NCBI GenBank assembly: GCA_025506515.1 | Contig: CM046442.1 | Location: forward strand, 111,548,491-111,612,490 | Direction: 5' to 3' | DNA from: Flaveria trinervia | Taxonomy: Eukaryota; Streptophyta; Magnoliopsida; Asterales; Asteraceae | DNA length: 64,000 nucleotides | The notes under the pieces: model-generated | Databases searched by the model: none | Seen by the model: the letters and a program-made list of their open reading frames with translations, nothing else | What the model was told of the DNA's origin: nothing | Part shown: positions 1 to 10,824 of the stretch, one piece after another | Layout: each line of letters starts with the position of its first letter | How positions within the stretch are numbered: position 1 is the first letter of the stretch | Position numbers and translations under genes: made by a program

Positions 1-762
1 CGGATTAGCTCAGAATTAACAAAATTCACAAGAACAATTGATATAAAACGATATTAAAAGAATTGTGTATAAAGAGAGAAATATCCGACAAAAAGAATAT
101 TGCATTAGGATTGTCGGCCTCAAGGCACGATTACAGGTGAGTCATCTTTCCTTATAAAGAAAAGAATGACGTAGGCTGATGTCACTTGAAAGTGACATGT
201 AACCGTTTTATAACTACTGATGTTTAACAACTACTGAAGATGTCAACAACTGACATCTTCTTACAAATGTTCCTAAGTGTTAAACATCTCATTTACAACA
301 ACTGAAAAACATAAAACTACTGAAACACAACGACTGAAGAACAAGCTCTTCAGTCGTTTTACAAAACTACTGAAACTAAAACATAAAACTACTGATATCA
401 CAACTACTGAAGAAGTACTCTTCAGCAGTTGTGACAATCTACTGAGGCTTTCAGTACTGATCTTCAGACTTTGACCTTCAGGGTTTCATCAGCTGATGAC
501 TTCAGAGATATCATCAGCTGATGTCTTCAGTCTTTGTCTTCAACTTTGTACATCAGTTGTTGATCTTCAGCACTTGGAACTCTTCAGCTGTTGTACTTCA
601 GTACTTTGATTCTTCAGCTGTAAGATCTTCAGCACTTGATCTTCAGCTGTTGAAGTCTTCAGCACTTGTCAAACTACTGATGAGGCTTTCAGCAGTTGTT
701 GTGATACCGTGTGGGACTTAGAGGTTTTCTGATCTTGGCTCATTGGTTCTTTTGGTCCAACA
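1..762 (-). repeat. Partial inverted copia LTR (C family variant)
   Basis: Read on the minus strand from 762, it starts TGTTGGACCAAAAGAACC and matches the start of the LTRs at 51330 and 62870 almost base for base, then follows the same CTGAAG and CAGTAGTTT-rich body down to about 280. Further left the match is weaker but collinear, including a TATA-like CTTTATAA (minus strand, 152-159), so this is a diverged subfamily. The LTR's own 3' end lies just outside the window, so I cannot tell a solo LTR from the edge of a full element. It abuts a gypsy zinc knuckle at 763. Confidence 0.85.
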
Positions 763-957
763 GAATTTATGTTTCAGGTGTGGGAGGACGGGGCATAAGC
801 TAACGATATTGTGGGGTCAGATGTTTTACTATGGTGGAGAGGGCCATATGATTGAGATACAAGAAGCCAAGGGTGAGAGTTTGGGGCAAGGAAGAAGACC
901 AGGACTGAGGGGTGAAGGCGAGTGCCAAAGCATTCACGATGACTCAGGAGGAGGCTA
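763..957 (+). pseudogene. Gypsy gag fragment, zinc-knuckle region
   Basis: The reading frame begins abruptly at the LTR junction with a CCHC-like knuckle, CFRCGRTGHKL, followed by a damaged second knuckle (FYYGGEGHMI). The tail resembles the knuckle region of element X near 38.25-38.4 kb. Zinc knuckles bind the element's RNA during packaging. Everything upstream in gag has been cut off by the LTR ending at 762. The frame closes at 957, just before protease-like sequence, as in X. Confidence 0.7.
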
Positions 958-1470
958 GGACGGACCCCGATGTTGTGTCAGGTACGTTTTAGTAAACTAA
1001 GTTCTTGCTTATGTGTTATTGATTCTGGTTCTAGTAAAAATTTATTCTGCTGCTTTTTGTGATAAGTTTCCTGTTAGTAGTATGAATATCAATGAGCCTT
1101 TTGAGATAGAACTGCCATAGGTATGTCTACAAGGATTTATGAGATAATAGAAGGTTGTGACATAGAACTAGAAGGTCATAAGTTTCCTCTTAGACCATTC
1201 GTGATCACCTTGGGCGGAATTGATGTAGTCCTAGGAAAGGATTGGTTGGCGGACTATAAGGCAAACATTGTGTGTCGCACAAAGATGATTTGATTAACAG
1301 TGCCTGACGGGAGTTCGGTGATGGTTTATGGTGATAGATTCACTACGATTCCAAAGGTGATATCGATGGCGGTGGCGGGAAAGTGCATGAGGCATGGATG
1401 TAGTGCCTACTTGGCCTACGTGAAGGATGTGGATACGCGAACACACAACTGTCAGATGTACGAGTAGTGT
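958..1470 (+). pseudogene. Gypsy protease relic
   Basis: A retropepsin active-site motif DSGSS lies at 1021-1035, followed by sequence collinear with X protease (38.5-39.0 kb), including the 'ELEGHKFPxRPFV' and 'VAGKCMRxGCSAYLAYVKDVDT' type blocks. Frame changes and stops occur repeatedly, for example TGA near 1291. The aspartic protease would have matured the gag-pol polyprotein; this copy cannot. It joins directly to the RT relic. Confidence 0.65.
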
Positions 1471-3062
1471 GTGACTTTTGGACGGTTTGGAGAAGACTTA
1501 CTAGGTGTGTCACCAGACCAAGAGCTCGAGTTCCATATCGACTTCATACCGAGTGCCCAACATGTTGCTAAGGCACTGTATCGGTTGACTCTGACCGAGA
1601 TGAAGGAATTGCTAGAGCAACTGCAAGAGTTTCTCGATAAGGGGTTATTAGAACAAGTATCTCTCCATGGGTGCGCCAGTCTTATTTGTTAAAAAGAAGG
1701 TCTGTAGTATAAGGATGTGCATGACTACTATGAATTGAAAAGTTGACAGTGAAGAATCGGTATCCATTACTGAGGCCTGATGACTTGTTTGATCAGCTCC
1801 AAGGTGCCAGCTGGTTTTTGACGATAGACCTTCGATCTAGTTACCATCAGTTGAAGGTGAAGGAGCAAGACATTCCTAAAACAGCTTTTTGCACGCATTA
1901 TGGACATTACGAGTTTCTCATTATGTATTTTGGCTTGACCAACGCCAGCTGCTTTTATGGACTTGATGAACCGAGTGTGTCAGCCGATATTGGACAAAAC
2001 ATGATTATGTTAATTGATGATATCCTGATTTACTCAAAGAGTAGGGAGGAGCATGCCGGTCAGATTAGGTAAATGTTGGAGACGTTGAAAAAGGAGAAGT
2101 TGTATGCCAAATTCTCCAAGTGCCTGTTCTGGTTACACGAGGTTTAGTTCTTGGGTCATGTAGTGAATCCCAAGGGGATTATGGTAGACCAGGAAAAGGT
2201 GGAGGTGGTGATGCAATGGAAGTCTCCAAAGACGGCATCCGAGATTCTTATTTTCTTATGGTTGGCGGGCTATTATAGAAGATTCATTCAAGACTTCTCC
2301 AAGATAGCTTCTCCACTGACTAAGTTGACCTATAAAGATGTGATGTTCATATGGGATGAAGATCAAGAGAAGGCCTTTCTGGAGCTAAAAGCTAGGTTGA
2401 CTCAAGCTCCTGTCTTGTCATTACCTGAAGGAAGCGAGGACTTCGTGGTTTATTCAGATGCTTCTTACTTGGGGTTGGGATGTGTGTTGATGCAGCGAGG
2501 AAAGGTTATAGCCTACGCATCCCGACAATTGAAAGTTCATAAGATGAATTACCCTAAACATGACTTGGAGTTAGTAGTTGTGGTCTTTGCACTAAACATT
2601 TGGAGGCACTACCTGTATGGGATGAAGTACACCATCTTCACAGAACACAAGAGCTCGAAGTACTTCTTCTAGCTGAAGGCTTTGAATATAAGGCAGAGGA
2701 GATGGGTGGAGTTCATAAAGAATTATGATTGCGAGGTCCATTACCATCCGGGCAAGGCCAATGTGGTGGCAGATGCCCTTTGCCGAAAGGAGAGACCCGA
2801 GCCGATTCGGGTGAAGGCTTATAAGTTTATTATGACCTCTGATGTGATGAAGTAGGTCAGGCAATTTTAAGATAAGGCATTGAAGGAAGATCATCTTAAC
2901 TCTGAAAGAATGAGAGGTATGGTTACCGAATTGGGTTAAAACACACTCAGTGTTAGAACCCGATTCGGACGGATGTGGATTCCTCGTCACAGGGATTTCT
3001 GTGGGAGGATTATGGATGAAGCTCATAAGACTCGATACTCCATTCAACCTGGTGCTACAAGA
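1471..3062 (+). pseudogene. Gypsy reverse transcriptase and RNase H relic
   Basis: Collinear with X pol. RT blocks include the thumb-proximal LTVKNRYPLLR type segment (about 1743), the palm IDDILIYSK catalytic motif (about 2016-2042) and the YYRRFIQDFS segment (about 2270). RNase H follows with VVYSDAS (about 2448), ASRQLK and FTEHKS, the last with H in the usual TDH triad context but D changed to E. Stops break the frame at 2073, 2146 and 2670. The relic stops near 3062 just as the integrase zinc-binding segment should begin, so integrase and LTR are missing. No intact product is possible. Confidence 0.85.
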
Positions 3063-3320
3063 TGTATAAAGAAATTTTCACTGATTTTAAAAGACATTTC
3101 CCCCGAGTTGGGATTAATTGATTTCATCACGATAAAGAAATTTTCACTGATTTTAGAAGATTATAAAGAAAAAAAAACAAGCTGACCTAGCAGCTTGACC
3201 CCGGTTGCTAAGATTGCAGAGAGTGACTTTAAAAAAATTATTTTCCCGGGGAGAATTATTTTACAATTTTTTGGAAAATTATTTTTGGTGGGTAGTTGCA
3301 ATGAATAAAATTAAAAATAA
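3063..3320. other. Breakpoint spacer with 24-bp direct repeat
   Basis: ATAAAGAAATTTTCACTG and the next six bases occur at 3066-3089 and again, identical, at 3132-3155. The first copy begins exactly where homology to gypsy pol is lost. The rest is AT-rich, with a CCCGGGG block near 3246. I see no coding potential. The duplication may mark a repair event that truncated the gypsy relic. Confidence 0.5.
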
Positions 3321-4125
3321 AAATGGCTTTTGCAGAACTATTTAAATCCTTCAAATGTGATAATCTCACAATTGCATAATGTCGGTTTGATAATTTTGCA
3401 ACTTTAAAGAATGAAAAGTTATCTGATTTTGTTGATCATTTTCTGTTGGTTGAAAACAATCTGATGAAGTTTGATGCCCAATTAGAAAATCATGAACAAG
3501 TTCTGAGATTGCTTGATTCCCTCCCTTCAGAATGGAGTTCACACGACAAGTCGATTAAACGAGATAAAGGTTTTCGGGATTACAAATGATAGAGGTGATC
3601 AACAAACTGAAGGAAATTGAGTTGGATATCAAACGTCGTGAGTACTATGAAGTGACATATCTAACTCCAAAGATCACTTCAAACTCCAAAGAGAAACAAG
3701 AAGCAAGATAAGATTCCGGCACCAATTCCAACGGTTTACCAAAACCTGGACTTGAAGAGGCACACGAGGAGCTAAGCAGACATCAATAGGTAAAGGTGGA
3801 ACTAAGTTGAATGATGAAGTTTTTGATGCTGAGAAGGAAGAGGAATGGAAGCGAAATACCAGAGTTTGAAACTGGAAGAAGACTCTTACTACTGTAAGAG
3901 TTATCTTGGATCTTCCGTACGAGACAGTTTAGGATATGTGTTCATACTTGCAAAATTAGGCTACTTGGTTGTATAAAGCTAATAGGTTACTTTTAAATAA
4001 CCAAAAGGAATTAACCACCATAAACGCAGATTTTAAAAAGAATGAAGCCAGTATTTCATAAAATTAAATGAAGCTTTAAAAGTAAATGAAGATTTAAAAC
4101 GAACTCTTTTTGTTTTAGTGAATTA
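3321..4125 (+). pseudogene. Copia gag relic, plus strand
   Basis: Translation with several frame changes gives a UBN2/gag-type capsid segment (AELFKSFKCDNLT near 3327, then LSDFVDHFLLVENNLMKFD and LRLLDSLPSEW near 3510), followed near 3960 by a coiled-coil-like stretch (LLLNNQKELTTINADFKKN). This is the layout of Sirevirus-type copia gag. There is no zinc knuckle that I can read. The relic ends head-on against a minus-strand gag relic near 4125. Confidence 0.65.
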
Positions 4126-4127
4126 AC

Positions 4128-6083
4128 TTCGACATCCAGAACTGCTTTCTCCTTTTTGGTTTCATCTAATGAATTTAAATAAAACTTTATATCATTGATT
4201 AATTTAAGGCGAACTTCGGTTTCTCTTAGTTGTTCACCAAAAGTTCTATCTTTTCTTTAAAATTGCACTCATTTTGTTTTAATATACGACTAGCTTCAGT
4301 GCAGAATTGTAAGTCATTTACTAAGTTATCATTGTGTTCTAATAACCGAGCAAATTATAGATCTATGATTTCCCTAATTTTTTCACATTTAGAAAAGCAT
4401 GTTTATTAAACAGCTGATCTAAAGAACTTACTTGTGAGGAGTCAGTTGAATTAGCCATGAGTGTAGAGGTAGACTCTTCTGTTGTTGGAGATTCTGAACT
4501 TGTTGCTCTGATCTCTTCCTCAACAAGTGGTTTACAACGTTCACAGCTTCTTCTCTATCTGACATCACTTGCTTAGTTGCAATCTCACCTTCACTGGCAG
4601 ACCCATCATCCAATGCTTCAACAAAACCAATGTTCGATTCTCCAGGAGAGATAAATCGGAAAGGACCAGTCTTGTCCTTCATCACTTGGGCAGTTAGTGC
4701 TTTAGTCTCTTTATTTGAAGAGCTAGTTCAAAAGTGTGTTTATCTTGGCGGTTGAATGTAGGAAATGGGTTACTATTTCCAGTTTTCTTGGGCTTCACAC
4801 ATTCACGTTTAAAATGCCCCTTTTCATCACAATTGAGGCAGGTGACCTTGGTTTTGTCGAAACGAAAGGTCGTATCTTTTATGGCTACTAGATTCTTTCC
4901 CATCTTCTTAACAAACTTTTTAGCTCGTCTAACTGCACTTGCTAGAGCCCACATGATATCCATCCTTTCCAGCTCGTTCTCATCAACCTGCTTGTAGTCT
5001 TCATTTGCAAGATGACAATTTCCGATCTTCCCAGCAACAAAACCATCATATGATTGAACCACTACTGCTAGAAGATCCATGTGCTCCTTTGCAACCTCCA
5101 GTGTGATATTACCGAGATTCTCGGTCTTCAACTTCGTAGTATTGGCTTCAAGCATTATGTATTGAGTCGATGATGACCCAGACTTTCTAGTCCTGAAGTA
5201 GTGGATTGGGAAGGAGCCACGGAACTGGACGGAAAAGTTGTTTGTTGTGGTGCTCCTGAACCAGTTGGACTGGGAACCGAGTTGTAGAATGAAGGATTCT
5301 AAATATAACATCCTACTTTGACTTGTACTGCATCCTCAGTTCCTCCTCCCTTAACTTCAAGATGAAGTCATTTATGTCCAACGTAGCAAGTATATCATTC
5401 TGTCTTAGGTTGGACACAAATGAATCCCATTTCTCAGGCACCCATCAGCAAAACTTGAAACTTTGTTTTCCATTGATTTGTTACCCCATGATTGTGAAAC
5501 TCATTCATTAGATGATAGAATCTGTCAATAATATCATCTAAGCTCTCGTTTCATATAGAAGAGAAGTTATCGAACTCCTTCTTGAGAGCCTTTGCCCTCG
5601 GTGCCTTTAACGTCACATTCTCATCGTATCTCTTCTTTAATGCCTCGCACAACTTCTTGGCCTGCTTGTTTCAGAAAACTGGTGAAAGTTGTCTTTCGGG
5701 ATTGACTGAGTCAGCAAGGCATAAACTTTCTTCTCAGTATTAAAGAGTATCTTTTGAGCCTCACTCATTCCACCCAACGTCAGCTTTACTCCATTTGCGC
5801 TTACTGGTACCGTGTAACCAGTCCCTATAAAAGTCCAGACATTTGGATCCACTCCATTTAGGTAAATCTCAAACCGCTGTTTCCATTGTGGATGGTCATC
5901 CAACGTTGTAAGCTTCGGCGGTTTATTATGATTTCCTATCTTATTCTCCAGAAGTAGAAGGTTCTTGATGCCTGAGTCCATCCCCGCAATAAACGTAGAA
6001 AACTGATCTTCCATTTGTATAGACCTTGTACTTTGAGAAGAGGACAGCTTCAATCGTGCGACTGGACAATGAGTATGAATCAC
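4128..6083 (-). pseudogene. Copia gag relic, minus strand (element M)
   Basis: The start at 6083 gives a gag N-terminus with LTTLDDHPQWKQRFEIYLNG and a following VWTFIGTGY block, typical of copia gag. After a broken capsid section (5640-5320) comes a readable segment 5311-4694 with the CCHC knuckle CLNCDEKGHFKREC near 4800-4842, then an acidic segment (4685-4428) and a coiled-coil-like tail to about 4130. The order matches Sirevirus-type gag. Several stops and frame changes disable it. Protease and the rest of pol are absent; the sequence meets the opposing plus-strand gag instead. Confidence 0.75.
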
Positions 6084-6485
6084 TCGTGCAAATGACGAGT
6101 GAGAATGATTTCAATCGTGTGATTGTATTCAGTCGTGCGTATGAACAAGGCGAATGGACTCAAACGACTATAGTGATTCAGTCGTGCGAATGAAGCATAC
6201 AACTGAGTTCAATCATGAGGATGGAGTGTGCGAATGAGTACAATCGTACGAATGAGCTATTCATGTGACTGAAGGCTGCTGTGTTTGGAAAAGTCAAATT
6301 TTTGGCACTTAGACACGAATTACGATTTACCCCAGAAACCCCAATCTGCCGTTTGACGAAAAACTTCAACTTTAATGCCTGGAAGCGTCAAAAAACACCT
6401 ATGGACTCAAAAAGATGACTCTTTTGAGTTAAAACGCGAGTTTTGACACAATTCTAATTGAAACAAACGCAAAATCAAGAGCCAA
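6084..6485 (-). other. Leader of element M with CAGTCGTGCGA repeats
   Basis: Untranslated stretch between gag start and primer site on the minus strand. It contains several copies of TCAGTCGTGCGAATGA-like words between about 6048 and 6250. Similar words recur in the adjoining LTR (6825-6960) and in the LTRs of gypsy element X. I see no credible ORF. Confidence 0.5.
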
Positions 6486-6498
6486 GGTTTTGATACCA
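6486..6498 (-). promoter_or_regulatory. Primer binding site of element M
   Basis: The minus strand reads TGGTATCAAAACC, two bases after the LTR end TGACA. Copia elements usually prime from initiator-Met tRNA with TGGTATCAGAGC, so ten of the first twelve bases agree. This fixes the orientation of element M. Confidence 0.7.
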
Positions 6499-6500
6499 CT

Positions 6501-7029
6501 TGTCAGGACCGTGTACGTATGGGATACCAACAGATTCTACGTTTAAACCAAATCAAATAGTGCGGAATCCTATTTGATTGGCGATCTAATTAGTGAGAAT
6601 GTTAACCCGATCGATATAAGATTGAAACTAAATGTTATGAATGAATAGAAACCGATCAGGAACGATCTATGAACTTAGACTGCCTTCATGAACGTTCTGG
6701 ATGGCTAGGGTTCGTGATAATATCAAGTGTTCTTTCAATTATCGAATTCTTACGTTTTCCACAAATTAACTGGTAATGATAAGTTAGGGGTTTCCATTCA
6801 TACAACTAAACCATTAGCATGGTCCAGTCGTGCGACTGAATCATGCGACTGAGTCATACACACGACTGAAGGTTCAGTCGTGCGACTGAGTCAATCTTAT
6901 GTCTCAATCAGACGACTGATCCAGTCTCCTGGTTCAGTCATGCGACTGGTCCATAAGCATGATGTATTCATGCGTATGGTCCATAAGTATGGGCCACTCG
7001 CATGAATACTCATCTGACTATGTTGAACA
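6501..7029 (-). repeat. LTR of element M (outer end uncertain)
   Basis: On the plus strand the block starts TGTCAGGACC at 6501, the inverted LTR end next to the primer site. A plausible outer end is TGTTGAACA at 7021-7029, which would give about 529 bp with TG...CA ends; I could not confirm it with a second LTR or a target duplication. Positions 6825-6960 carry clustered inverted words of the type CAGTCGTGCGACTG. The LTR may extend further into the AT-rich stretch. Confidence 0.5.
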
Positions 7030-7700
7030 CATCAATTAATCATTATTGACTAAGAATCATGTACAACACCCTCAAACCTATCTAATATGGTCATGCATAT
7101 ACATTATACTTTAACACAATAATAATATGAAATAAATCAACATGAATACACATCAATCACATATTATATTCATTGATCCAATTCATTACACATTTGTAAG
7201 ACATGAAAGATAATCATTTAAGTTCATAAACAAGGAACATATGCATCTATAATAGGGCATGGGTTTAAGTGGAAAAACATATGAGCAATCGTTATTGATC
7301 TGTTCGAGAATTTCATAATTATTCAAAGACGGTGACAATATTAACTTATCAGTGTGATCTTATTGCTTGTCGATGATTAATTTCATCTTTGTGCTAAAGT
7401 ATATCTCGGGGATATGATCTCATGATCGATTAAGTTCTCGGTTATATAAAAAAACTAATAGATAAAAAATGATATAATAAATGTATATAATAAAAATAAA
7501 ATTTTTAATAACGTTTGATTTCAAAAATTCGTTTAGGTCTTCCATATTATGATGTTAAAATTTTATTATTTTTCATGCATTCACAGAAATTGCGTAATGA
7601 ACATGGGTTCGCTTATTTTCAAACGCAGATAAACACGTGTTTATTTTGTTAAAATTAACTGATCTAATTAGAAATATCGAGATTATGTTTGTGAATGTGT
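7030..7700. other. AT-rich stretch, nothing recognised
   Basis: No ORF of note, no repeat copy elsewhere in the window and no terminal motif that I can support. It could be the outer part of the element M LTR or older host DNA. Confidence 0.4.
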
Positions 7701-8030
7701 TTTAGATTTTTGTTGTAAGTGATGGCCGATCATCAGTTCAGTAATGTACCTGATCAGAGAACATGTTCCTCAAGTTTGCAGAAGATACCGATCTAGGAAT
7801 CCTCCTCCTACATCTTCTGAAGCACTCAAGATTAGAGATTTGGAAAAGCTGTTCCAATATCTTCACAAAGAATGCACTGGAAAAAGGAGAGCATATGAAT
7901 AAGGAGAGCTTATGAGATGAATAATCTTTCTCATCAAATTTAGAAAGATTCATTAAAGATCTTTCCACTATTGACTTCTCGGTACTAATTTCGTTTGAAG
8001 ACGTTGATAATGATAGACTAAGGGGAGTAT
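7701..8030 (+). other. Unassigned end of a degraded element before a PPT
   Basis: Plus-strand frames give short coding-looking runs (LERFIKDLSTIDFSVLISFED near 7945) but no domain that I recognise. The segment ends in AAGGGGAGTAT (8020-8030), which looks like a copia polypurine tract directly before the TGTTGG LTR start at 8031. So it is probably the 3' internal end of a copia element. An opposite-strand frame exists (8046-7738) but has no recognisable motif. Confidence 0.35.
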
Positions 8031-8480
8031 TGTTGGAGTTGTACAAGATAGTCTATATTATCAACAAAAGTCATAGTTAACAAAAGTCATCGTCTCTGTC
8101 AAAGTCAACGCAAAAGTCAAACACGACATATTGGAGAAGAAGAACCGAGACAAGACGTTGTAGATTAAGATGACTAGGAGTTTAATTGTAATAAATATAT
8201 TTTGTGAAAAGAAAAGAGTCATGTTTTAGTCTTGTTATATAGTCTAGGGGGTTATGTGTAAATAGGGAAACTTAGACTAGACTATAAATAGCCTAATTGT
8301 AATTAGAATTAGGTTAATGGTTATATGACCACAAGATTGAGGGATTACTTGAAAACACATTACTAGCAATCTAATCGAAGATCAAAGGGGTTTTAATGGT
8401 GATTATCATATTTTGATCTATAGTCTTCATGATTTGATTCAACTGTGATTATCCTGGATTTACAAGGTTTCCTATTTGGA
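8031..8480 (+). repeat. Partial copia LTR
   Basis: Starts TGTTGGAGTTGTACAAG right after a polypurine-like tract. It contains a TATA box, TATAAATA, at 8283-8290 and the AT-rich, low-coding body typical of a copia LTR. Homology to element A begins close to 8480 without a visible primer site or CA end, so the LTR appears truncated at its right side. No second copy is present in the window. Confidence 0.5.
8283..8290 (+). promoter_or_regulatory. TATA box of the 8031 LTR
   Basis: TATAAATA about 250 bp inside the LTR start, a usual position for a copia promoter. There is no evidence that it is active. Confidence 0.45.
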
Positions 8481-9180
8481 CCTTATCATATAGTTCAAGT
8501 GATGAAAAAGGGAAAACTTGTTTTTGAAGCAAGGTTGTTTCGGAAGAAAGTTCTTCTTCCGAAGGGAAAATGGCTTCGGAAGATAAAATTGTTAAGGCTC
8601 AAAGGAACAAAAGAGTTCCCTTGAAACCATCCTAGAAGAAGACTTCTTCAAAAGAAAAGGTAGTGAAGGCTTCTTCTGAAAATAAAGAAGCTTCAGAAGA
8701 ATGCCATGTTGCTCAAGCTTCAACAAGCTCATCCTCAATGATCAACCAAGTGATATAATGGAAGATCAAAGAAGATGTTGCAGCCCAAGCCTCTTCTTCA
8801 CAAACACCTATTGAACCCCCATATATAACTTTTGGTTCAAAAAAGTCCACATCATTAGAAAAGCCCAAGACCAACAACACTTGGGTTTCCAATACAAACT
8901 AACTTGTTCACCTTATGTGCAGGAACATCCATATGACAAGAACAATAATATGTGGATTGTAGATAGTGGATGCTCCAGGCACATGACAAGGAACAGATCT
9001 CTTCTTTGACAATTTGAACATTTTTATGGAGGTCTTGTTCAGTTTGGAGGTGAGGCTGGAGGATACATTTCTAGCAAAGAAAGTGTATCCAACAACAAGT
9101 AATATGTTGACAAAGTACACTTTGTCAAATAGCTTGAACATAACCTTTTAAGTGTTTCTTAATTCTATGATCCAAAGCAT
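8481..9180 (+). pseudogene. Copia A: gag tail and protease relic
   Basis: Begins inside a lysine- and serine-rich gag-pol linker containing repeated CTTCGGAAG/CTTCCGAAG words, the same kind of linker seen in element B at 50.6-50.8 kb. Protease follows: WIVDSGCSRHMT with DSG at 8962-8970, the copia retropepsin signature. Downstream sequence resembles the FGGxxGGYI segment after the active site. The frame is interrupted several times, for example at 8901 and 9009. Gag proper and the primer site are missing. Confidence 0.75.
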
Positions 9181-9183
9181 CAA

Positions 9184-10078
9184 ATGATTTTCATAGAATA
9201 TGAGTGCATTATCCTCAAACCAGAGATAACCATTCCTCAGGAATCGTTGCTTTTTAGATCTCCCAGGAAAGGGGATACGTACAAGCTGGATATGAACAAT
9301 GCTTCCCCATTGGGAGAAGTCTCATTCTTTCTTTCCAAAGCTGATGGTGATGAATCAACACTATGGCATAAACGAATGTGTAATCTCATTTTTAGACCCA
9401 TGAATAAATTTGTTAAAAATAACTTGGTACATGGTTTACCTAAAAGGATTTTTTCTCCAAGATAACTGTGTTGCATGTTTGAAAGGGAAGCAACATAGAG
9501 CATCTTATAAATCCAAAGTTGTTAATTCTATCACCACTCCATTACACTTATTGCATATGGATCTATGTGGTCCCAAAAATATAATGAGCATTGGAAGGAA
9601 ATCATACTGCCTTGTGATCGATGATGATTTACAAGATTTACATGGGTATTTTTTTTAAGAACTAAAGATGAAACTGTTGAAACTATAAAATATATTATTC
9701 TTAAAAAGAGAAAATTAAATTGATCACAAGGTTAAGATAGTTAGAAGTGATCAAGGTACTGATTTTAAGAATCAAGTTCTTGACTCATTCTGTAACTCAA
9801 AAGGGATTGCCAGACAATATAGTGCTCCTAAAACTCCTCAATAAAATGGTGTTGCTAAGAGCAGAAACAGGGCACTTATTGAGGCTGCTCGGACTATGTT
9901 AGCTGATTTAAAGTTGCCTCTAACATTCTGGGCAGAAGCAGTCAGCACTATATTTTATGTGTAGAATAGAGTCCTTGTAGTTAAGCCACATGAAAAAACC
10001 CTTAGGAACTATGGAAAAAGAGGCCACCATTCATTGGCTTTCTAAGGTCCTTTGGTGGCAGGTGTACCATACTTAACA
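9184..10078 (+). pseudogene. Copia A: integrase relic
   Basis: The pre-integrase HHCC region is readable: LWHKRMCNL with the first histidine near 9366, then CVACLKGKQHR (C-x2-C) near 9470. HMDLCGP (about 9556) carries the first catalytic Asp; the second lies in a V-R-S-D-Q-G type segment near 9738-9760 in another frame; a GVAKSRNR-like segment near 9850 holds the region of the catalytic Glu. Stops at 9464, 9657, 9841 and 9963 and frame changes show it is dead. Order and wording match integrase of element C. Confidence 0.8.
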
Positions 10079-10089
10079 CAAAGGACAAT

Positions 10090-10824
10090 TTGGTAAAATT
10101 TGTTGAAAAGTCGGATGATGCATTCTTTGTTGGATATTCCTATAACTCTATTGCTTATAAAGTTTATAACATGAAAAATCAACAATTTGAGGAATCATCC
10201 AACATTGTTGTCATTGAGCACACTCCTTGTGTTAGGGGGAATGGCCATCATCATATTTTTGACATAGAATTGTACCCTAAATATTCTAAACCATCTTGTG
10301 AGAATGTTTCAGCTAGACCAGGTACTCAAAGTAATTCTAATGATGGTCAACAGTTTGAGTTACCCAGACCTCATTCAAGTTCTCCTAGAGTAGCTGAAGA
10401 TCAAGATCCCATTATCTTAAGATCTAATAGTATAACTGTTTTAAGAGATAGTGGAGCTTCAACCCGTGCTCCACCCAGTGAGCTTCAAAACTCATCTATT
10501 GACCCTCCGTAACACCAAGCTGATAGAAGTAGCATTTTGAAGGGACAGGCAACTATTAATGCTACTTCACAGTGAACAAATGATGATAATGTTTGTCATT
10601 CATTCAATCAGTAGTTCGAAACAATAGTTGGTCCAAGTGTTCAAGCTCCAGAGCAAAATATGTCCAACTTGGATCTATCTTTGCATCTGGAGGTGATCCT
10701 AGGCTTAGGATTCATAATACTCATCTAGCTGATAACATCATAGGAGAAGTCTCTCAAGGTATGAGAAGAAGGAGACAAACTCATAATGGGAATGTCTGCC
10801 TTTACTCATGCTTTTTATCTCAGA
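10090..10824 (+). pseudogene. Copia A: integrase C-terminus and linker
   Basis: An open stretch to 10512 starts with FVEKSDDAFFVGYSYNSIAYKVYN, the conserved integrase C-terminal segment of copia elements (compare FVGYSSTCKAYRVFN in C). After it comes a low-complexity Ser/Pro/Asn linker, as usual between integrase and RT. A stop at 10510-10512 and later ones break the frame. Confidence 0.7.

Noticed and set aside
7738..8046. 102-residue minus-strand frame with Ser/Thr/Leu runs
   Set aside because: No recognisable domain, and it crosses the LTR start at 8031. Too weak to call.
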